From the NCBI GenBank assembly GCA_025617745.1, contig CM046855.1:45425813-45489812 (forward strand): 64,000 bases of DNA. Direction: 5' to 3'. Source of the DNA: Heliocidaris erythrogramma. Its lineage: Eukaryota > Echinodermata > Echinoidea > Camarodonta > Echinometridae. The notes beneath the pieces are model-generated. The model was not told where the DNA came from, made no database searches, and saw nothing but the letters and a program-made list of their open reading frames with translations. The position numbers were made by a program, and so were the translations under genes. Position 1 is the first letter of the stretch. Each line of letters starts with the position of its first letter. This document shows positions 57,499 through 64,000 of this stretch, piece after piece.

Positions 57499-58837
57499 TG
57501 ATTAAGTACTTGCATATCATTATTAGCCTGATCTATGTCTTTGCTGCATAAGAAACTGGTATATATTTAATCCCAGGCCTATCTCTGTAGTAACAATGAT
57601 TATAACTATATTGTATAATTCTTCTTCAACATCAGAAAAGGAATGTTCATATCTATCATCCTCACTATCACTCCCTCACAAATTATCCATGATCATCCTC
57701 AGAAAATGACTTTAACAGAGCACAATTTGGATAGAGAATTTTCGCGAACCGACATAGAAAGCCTATACGGTTACGCATTACTTTCACTGTCCAGTTGGCT
57801 TTGATTTCTACCGATGACGTCAAGTGGATTATGTAATCGTCAACCCGAATTGTCAACAATTTCGGGGGGCGTTCCCAAATCGTTTAGTTTTTCTCATTTT
57901 ACTTTGGACCGACTTAAAATTGCGAGAATTCACTGTCAGATTTGAATTCACGATGAAATAATTCATAGGGTCATCATAAAAGTGAAATTAGAAGCCGTTC
58001 TGTGTCACGGGACCTTTAAACTACATAACTATATATTCACAATAGTGGAGACTTATTACACTTTGCAGAATATTAGGGTCTACAGCACTGATAGTCCTTG
58101 CCTTTTCCCCGTCAATTGCAGAGGTATAGATGTCTTCACATGGGTATAGTTTATCAGTAGAGTAATATGAAATAAAGTAACAAATATGCAGAAAATCTTA
58201 ATAATATATCTGATCAGTTTCTCTCAACATTATGAATGCTTGCAAATAAAGGAAATAATATCTAGATGTTATCGTATATGCTGTATAAAATTAATCAAAG
58301 AGCTTTGATAGCTCTATGTTATGTTATTTTTTACAATTGTCTTTACTTGTAAGTATGTATAATGCTTTTCTGTAGATAAAATACTGAAGTATATTTCAAA
58401 ATTAATGTTTAATATGTATTATATTACATCATTAAACTTTAAAACTGTCAATATTTCAATGATTATTTTCAAAGTATGCAAATTGATTACTGCCTTTGCT
58501 TGAAAAAATGCCAGGCTTGACATGTGCTTAAAACTATTACCCTTGAACTTTTGTGAGCTTTATATTGTGGTTTGATGGTTTCTTTTACCTGACTGCTAAG
58601 AAAGCATGCTTGTAAGTAAGCAACCAGGGGACCGATGCCTTTAAGTCCTCTCCGATATATTTCATGTAAATATGTATAATCCTTTTCTGTAGATAAAATA
58701 CTAAAGTATATTTCATAATTAACATTTTATGGCATTTTCCTCTTTGAAAATTTCTACAAAAAATAAGTGTAAACTCACTATAATGAAGACCTTGGGACCA
58801 GCAAAATTACCTTGTTATATCAGGAATCTTGTTGTAT

Positions 58838-58981
58838 CAGGGAGAGCGTTTCATCAAGCATTTTTGTCAGTGATTTTTACTGACAAATTTGCTCTCAGCC
58901 AATCAGATGCAAGGATTACAGTAGCTTATAACAGTTGTCTGTAAATATCACTGACAAAACGCTTGATGAAACGCTCCCCTG
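58838..58981. mobile_element. Fold-back MITE, GAGCGTTTCATCAAGCG family, copy 4
   Basis: GAGAGCGTTTCATCAAGC at the left, GCTTGATGAAACGCTCCC at the right, and core CTCTCAGCCAATCAGATGC. Confidence 0.8.
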
Positions 58982-60357
58982 AGCTCTTTATACTGAATCT
59001 CCACTGTATCTTGCAAAGGATTATCTTAAAGCTGATCTTGATTGCTGGTAAAAGAATTGCATTGCAAGATAAACTAGCTTATATTGATTCTGAATTCTCA
59101 TGCTGTAAATACATATCATTTGTTAGGAAATGCAAAATATCAACAAGTCAATAAAAACTGACTGGAAATTACATTCACTGCATGTCAGAACTCAAATTTG
59201 CAAGTTTGAGCCCATATTTAGTGTCTAGCCCATATAATATGCATATGGTCATGACGATATGGCTTGATTTTTTTTCATTGTTCATTTATTACGTAGCTAT
59301 AATACATTTTCTACCAACATTATTCTTTAGTTATCATTTAGTCATAGTTGTGAATATTCAGTTTGTTTTAGTTCGCTCCATCATTACATTTACTTGAACT
59401 AAATATTGCCTTTAATACCAATTTTATTATGTTTAAAATATTTTCTTGTATATTCTTTTCTACAGTTTTTCTACTCATCCTTCAAGAGAGACAATATGAC
59501 TTGTCCTGAGAAATGCTTGTGTATATAAATATCTATTTTCCTTTTGGAATATTCCTCTATATCATCTGATGGAATAATCAATAAAGGTTTCACTATCAAG
59601 TAATTATTGTCTACTAGTGTGATATGTATCTTTTTTCCAGAGGGTTATAAGAACTTGACTGGTATTTTGAAATGGTCATTTCAAGCATAGAATTAAAATC
59701 ATGGGGTATTGATGAACCAATTTTCCCCAAAAAATCTATCAAAAGTCAGGTTGTACGGTGAGTGATGGCCTTCACGCAAAAGTATGGATTTTCTATTTGG
59801 TTTACCACAACCCCTCTCCTACAATGCTTTGAACAAGAGCTGGCACAAGACCAACTCGAAACAGAGCAGTAATATATTTTTATTGTAAACTTTGACATTC
59901 CAGCACAAGGCTTTTAGGAATTGTTTGCGATCTCCACGACAATAAAAAATCACACAGAGATAGCAAACAAAGAGTCTGCAAAGTACACAAAGATGCATAG
60001 AAATGAAGAATGTGCACAAACAAAAAAAAATGATAATGATAATAAAAAAAAAACATGAACAAAGTGTTGTCACCTACTTTACATGCTACACTGCATAGAA
60101 GTAAACAAGATTGTAGACCATTAATGCATTATTGGGCTAGGCTGGATAGTTCTTGAATGTGTTAGCGAACATTATTTAATACCGGTAGGCTTAACTGGAT
60201 CGTCTGCTTTTGTAGGTTCTCGCACAGGAGGGTTGATTAGACTGATGACAAATCTTGGAAGAGGATACCCAACAAAATGTCAAAAAATTATGAAATATTT
60301 TTGCTGTTTTTTACTACACTGTACCATTACAATGTTTTGAGCCACAGGAAAAACTAG

Positions 60358-61120
60358 TCCGAGATAGAGAAATAGAGAAGGAGAGGTGGGGAGAGGGGAG
60401 TAGGAAAGAGATAGAGAAATAGGGCATGGGGGGAGGAAGATTGAGAGGAAGATAGGGATAGTGATAAGGAGGAAGAGAGAGAGAGAGAGAGAGCATTGAA
60501 GGCAAATGCATGCAATGATAATATGTAAGAGATAGACAAATGAGTCGATGGGTTAAAGACAGAGAAAGATGGCAAGATTAGAAGGAAATAAAGGGAGAGA
60601 AAGGGAAAAGTGATGAATATCCATGCAGAAAGAATTATGAAATAGGGCCTATTAAAAGTATCAAACTGGTGAACGAGAGTGAGAGAATGATAAAGAGGGG
60701 ATGGAGAGAGGGGGAGGGGTAGTAAGAAAGAGATAGAGATAGGGAGAGAAGGAGAGTGAGATATTGAGAGGGAGAGAGGATATAGATAAAGAGGAAAAGA
60801 AAGCGAGAGAAAGAGAGAGAGAGTCTGCAAGAAAGAGAAATACACACAATATCATCAGATTGACAAGTGAGACAATGGGATGACACAAGAAATGGGAGAG
60901 GATGAGAGAGAGAGGTAAAGAAAGAGAAAGGTTATTGATAATGTCCGTGCAAAGAGAATTATAAAATAGGATATTAGAGATATCAAACTGGCAAATTATG
61001 AGACAGAGATAATGATAAAGAAAAGAAAAATAATGATGCACAGAGAATTGCAGAAAGAGGGGAGTGTGAAACAGTTCAGAGATATGGAATAAGCAAGGAA
61101 TATATAAAAGAGAGAAAGAA
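60358..61120. repeat. Purine-rich GA region with two diverged units of about 330 bp
   Basis: The top strand is almost all purine in long stretches. AGAATTATGAAATAGGG...TATCAAACTGG at about 60630-60670 recurs as AGAATTATAAAATAGG...TATCAAACTGG at about 60955-60990. Confidence 0.75.
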
Positions 61121-61871
61121 GGAGGAAGAAGACAGATTTACAGGTAGCCAAATGCCAGGGAACTAACTGCAAAATGTTGTTTTGCCTGGCAACTGACTGG
61201 CGTTCTAAGCCAGACATTGTCTTTGTATCCCTCCCCCTGAACAATTTCTACTGCTCCTTTAATTGCAATATCAAAAATACCATTCCAGACTTGTTCAGGC
61301 ACTGAAAAATCCTATTCATGTCATTTCAATTCACGCACGTAACAGATCATGCTGGAAGAATGTTTTCCTCTTTATTCTACTTTTAATATCAGTTTCATTA
61401 TCAATGCGTATTGTTGCCAATGTGTGGAATATGTCAAATTATGAAAGATTTGCTCCAAGGTCAAACCACCCACTGTTTTGATCACAAATTCTGTGGTTCA
61501 GAAATATTATAGCTAGGAACTAATCCAAAACACAGTTTAAAGGGGAAAATCAATTGGGCGTTTGAAAGTAGCTTCTTATTATTTTCCCTTTTAGATCCTG
61601 CTTTTAGAATACACAATGGAACATTTTATAGGAAAAGAGTGTTGAAAGAATGTTATACATGTATTTAGATTTTGTGTAGGTAACATGTGTAACTATATAG
61701 ACAATCAAATCCAGAAATAGATACATTGATATCAACCTTCCTCATTATGGAGATTAAATTTAAAGAGTGATAAGTAAATGAAAGGTTTAAGATATAAATA
61801 CCTCGTGTTTACCTTTATGTTTAAATTAATACAATTGTTTAGCTTTTTTTGTAAATAAAAAGGACTTTTGT

Positions 61872-62049
61872 CAAACCAGAAACTTTCGCGACGAAAAGTT
61901 TCACGAATTGATAATGACAGCCCATTTTGCAGCGAGAAACTTCCACAAATTGCAATAATTTTATGTGGTTTCAATTGTGATTTTATTATTTCGCGAATCT
62001 AGACCCCTCACGAAAGTTTCATGTACGCAAAAATTTCTGGTTTTACAGT
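61872..62049. mobile_element. Palindromic MITE, AAACCAGAAACTTTCGCG family
   Basis: CAAACCAGAAACTTTCGCG at the left and CGCAAAAATTTCTGGTTT at the right. The interior has further CGCGAA/GAAACTT motifs. It directly abuts the next palindrome. Confidence 0.65.
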
Positions 62050-62191
62050 ATAGAGGGATCCCCAGAAGCAGCCATGCTGGAGGACATAATAAAAACCTGT
62101 GCACTAGACCATGAAAACAATGGGTTTTCATAGTCTGATGCACAGGTTTTTATTATGTCTTCCAGCATGGCTGCCGTGAAAACCCTCTATA
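62049..62191. repeat. Long hairpin palindrome with about 65-bp arms
   Basis: CAGCCATGCTGGAGGACATA and ATAAAAACCTGTGCA in the left arm pair with TGCACAGGTTTTTAT and TATGTCTTCCAGCATGGCTG in the right arm. The outer TATAGAGGG/CCCTCTATA also match. The loop is about 15 bp. Confidence 0.85.
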
Positions 62192-62284
62192 CCATGTTTT
62201 ATTTTTATGGCACTTGCAAGGACTATACTTGAGCCGCCTTCTTTTTCATGAAATATCCATTTGATTATATAATCCCATATCATA

Positions 62285-62645
62285 CATCCTTTCCGTCAAT
62301 AATTTTCATCTTCACCTTCATCTTTCTCTCTCTCTAATTCTAGTCTCTTTTTCTTCTCACTTTCCCCAGTCTCTCCCGCTCTTTTCCTTTCCATCTCTAT
62401 TTCCATCTCTTTTCCCCCTCCGTCTTCTTCCTCGTTTCCCTTTCTCTTGTATCTACAACCTACCTTTCCTGCTTGCTCTGTATTTGTTTTTTATCCTTTT
62501 TACTCTTCTCATCTCTCATTTCCCTTCTTTCACTTTTGCCCCTTTTGCTCTTCCTCTCCATTTCTTCATTCTCCAAGCCTTTTCCTACCAACTGTCGCAT
62601 TTATCTAGTACATCTATTCATCTAACATTTTCTCCCCCTCCCCCG
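62285..62645. repeat. Pyrimidine-rich CT region
   Basis: The top strand is almost all C and T, for example TCTCTCTCTC and TTTCCCTTCTTTC. It is the complement in composition of the purine region 1.2 kb to its left. Confidence 0.75.
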
Positions 62646-64000
62646 GTCCGTAAATGAAATCAGGGTACAACATAAAAATCCTTGCTGGTTTCCCTGAAAT
62701 GGCTTGAGTGTATAAGGGTCCTGACCCCCCTTTTTTTGCTTGTCTGTTGTGATAAACCTTTGTTTATCAGAGATTTAGGGTGAATTAGACACCATGTTTT
62801 TTCAAACAAAATCCTTGATCCGCCCTGAATTCTGTGGGCATGTCAATTTGTAAAACCAGCAATGAACTGTCACAAATCATTGTCGGCAAAACAATATTTC
62901 ATTTGACTTCTTCAGGTAACTCAGTTTTATTGATGGAAAAAAAAAAACAAGATACAACATACAAGCATAACATTTTCAATTATCCATCTAAACAATATAC
63001 ACAAGTAACATAATCAGGTTGCTACATACAAAATAAATTTCACCATGAAGATATTCTCTTGTTTCAAACTAAACTGCAAAAATGTCTCCCTCCAAAGAGA
63101 AATGAAAAGTGGATTGAATGACAGATAAATGGGATGTAATTGTAAGGCACGGTTAGATCATACCCACCAATTTAGAGTTTAGAATTTGAACACTTGCTCT
63201 TTAAAAGAGCATTATTGCTTAATAACTAACCTGGTAATGGCAAATATTTATGTCATGCGATACAAACAAGCAATATTCTGAAAGTTAGTTTTTATAGTCA
63301 AACATGCGTTCAAGGTTTTTCTTTTGTAATTGAACAGTCAATGTTATACATAGGATGAAAGTTATAAAATTGGATAGATTTTCAAATTCAAGATTATACT
63401 GGGATTTGTTATATTATAACCATATACGTTGGTACAAGAATTATTTACAATAAAAATATAGTCATTTTTGTAAATCCATTTAACATTTTTTGTTCAGGTC
63501 TGTCTTTTTTAAAAGATTTCTGCACCTTACAAGAAGTCTTAAGTCTTGGTCTAGGAATGGACCAAAATACTAGGCCGGGATTAAGCGTGATGGTCCGTTC
63601 CTAGAAGCCATAATAAACATCAGCATTCATCAAGCAGATCCAACAATATTTTTTTTTTTGACAAAACAAAAATTACAAATGTCAGTTCACATAATCACAG
63701 CTATACATTCAATTTCCTTTTCACTCCATCATAATACATATATATTTATAAGTTATGCAAAATATGCTAAATTGAATTCATTACTACATTAAATTCCATT
63801 CTGTAAATAATGCAAATGCTACAAGTTAAATTAAATTCTACATTTTGAGAGGCTTTTTCAAATTCAATATCTTACACATGATAGTGGTTTTTAAATTTTT
63901 CTTTCATGATTTATATTCATGCAGAGTGCATTGTCACAAGCTAAAAGTTTGCAAGTAATATTTTGATAACTATGTCGGGTAAAGTTACCAAAATCACTAC

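Larger units (their letters stand above)
57499..64000. other. Right-hand intergenic region
   Basis: AT-rich sequence with the MITEs, purine and pyrimidine tracts and hairpins listed separately. From 62.7 to 64.0 kb I see only unique AT-rich sequence. No gene was recognised; this may be the flank of a further gene to the right. Confidence 0.55.

Noticed and set aside
60354..60845. 163-residue open frame on the - strand, Ser/Leu-rich
   Set aside because: It is the translation of a GA/CT simple-repeat region.

Overview
This is metazoan nuclear DNA: AT-rich, with split genes using GT-AG introns, and loaded with short palindromic transposable elements and microsatellites. The intron-exon structures, the many TTAA-flanked and hAT-like miniature elements and the overall texture suggest an invertebrate deuterostome. 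A sea urchin or other echinoderm is my best guess, but that is inference and no single feature proves it. There is no bacterial, phage or CRISPR content.

Three protein-coding genes can be assembled with consistent splice phases. (1) On the + strand, exons 2-5 of calcineurin subunit B (7802-15979) encode residues 15-170 of the usual 170; the exon with the first 14 residues was not found and probably lies left of the window. (2) On the - strand, calmodulin-lysine N-methyltransferase CAMKMT (46113 down to 31758) is complete in 11 exons and 359 residues. Its last exon runs into a 36-bp minisatellite that adds a repetitive tail of about 50 residues. (3) On the + strand, an 8-exon gene (47211-55833, 286 residues) joins an NAD-binding 3-hydroxyacyl-CoA dehydrogenase-like domain to a C-terminal C3HC4 RING finger. 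The dehydrogenase catalytic His is replaced, and the usual C-terminal dehydrogenase domain is absent.

Layout: 1-7801 is upstream or intron 1 of calcineurin B; 7802-15979 holds its exons 2-5; 15980-31757 is 3'UTR and intergenic sequence with repeats; 31758-46113 is CAMKMT; 46114-47210 is a divergent promoter interval; 47211-55833 is the dehydrogenase-RING gene; 55834-64000 is 3'UTR and intergenic sequence with purine- and pyrimidine-rich tracts and palindromes. Calcineurin B and CAMKMT converge tail to tail and both act in calcium/calmodulin signalling. CAMKMT and the RING gene are head to head about 1.1 kb apart.

The rest is mostly mobile-element debris. Intron 4 of the RING gene carries a 1.9-kb TTAA-flanked element with a frameshifted THAP-type gene, a run of about 41 G and a run of about 28 C. 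There are further TTAA-flanked elements, two hAT-like elements with target duplications, several families of fold-back MITEs, a tRNA-like SINE head, an internally tandem repeat rich in AGGTCA half-sites, and simple repeats. The items most worth a second look are the dehydrogenase-RING fusion, the minisatellite-encoded CAMKMT tail and the THAP element.
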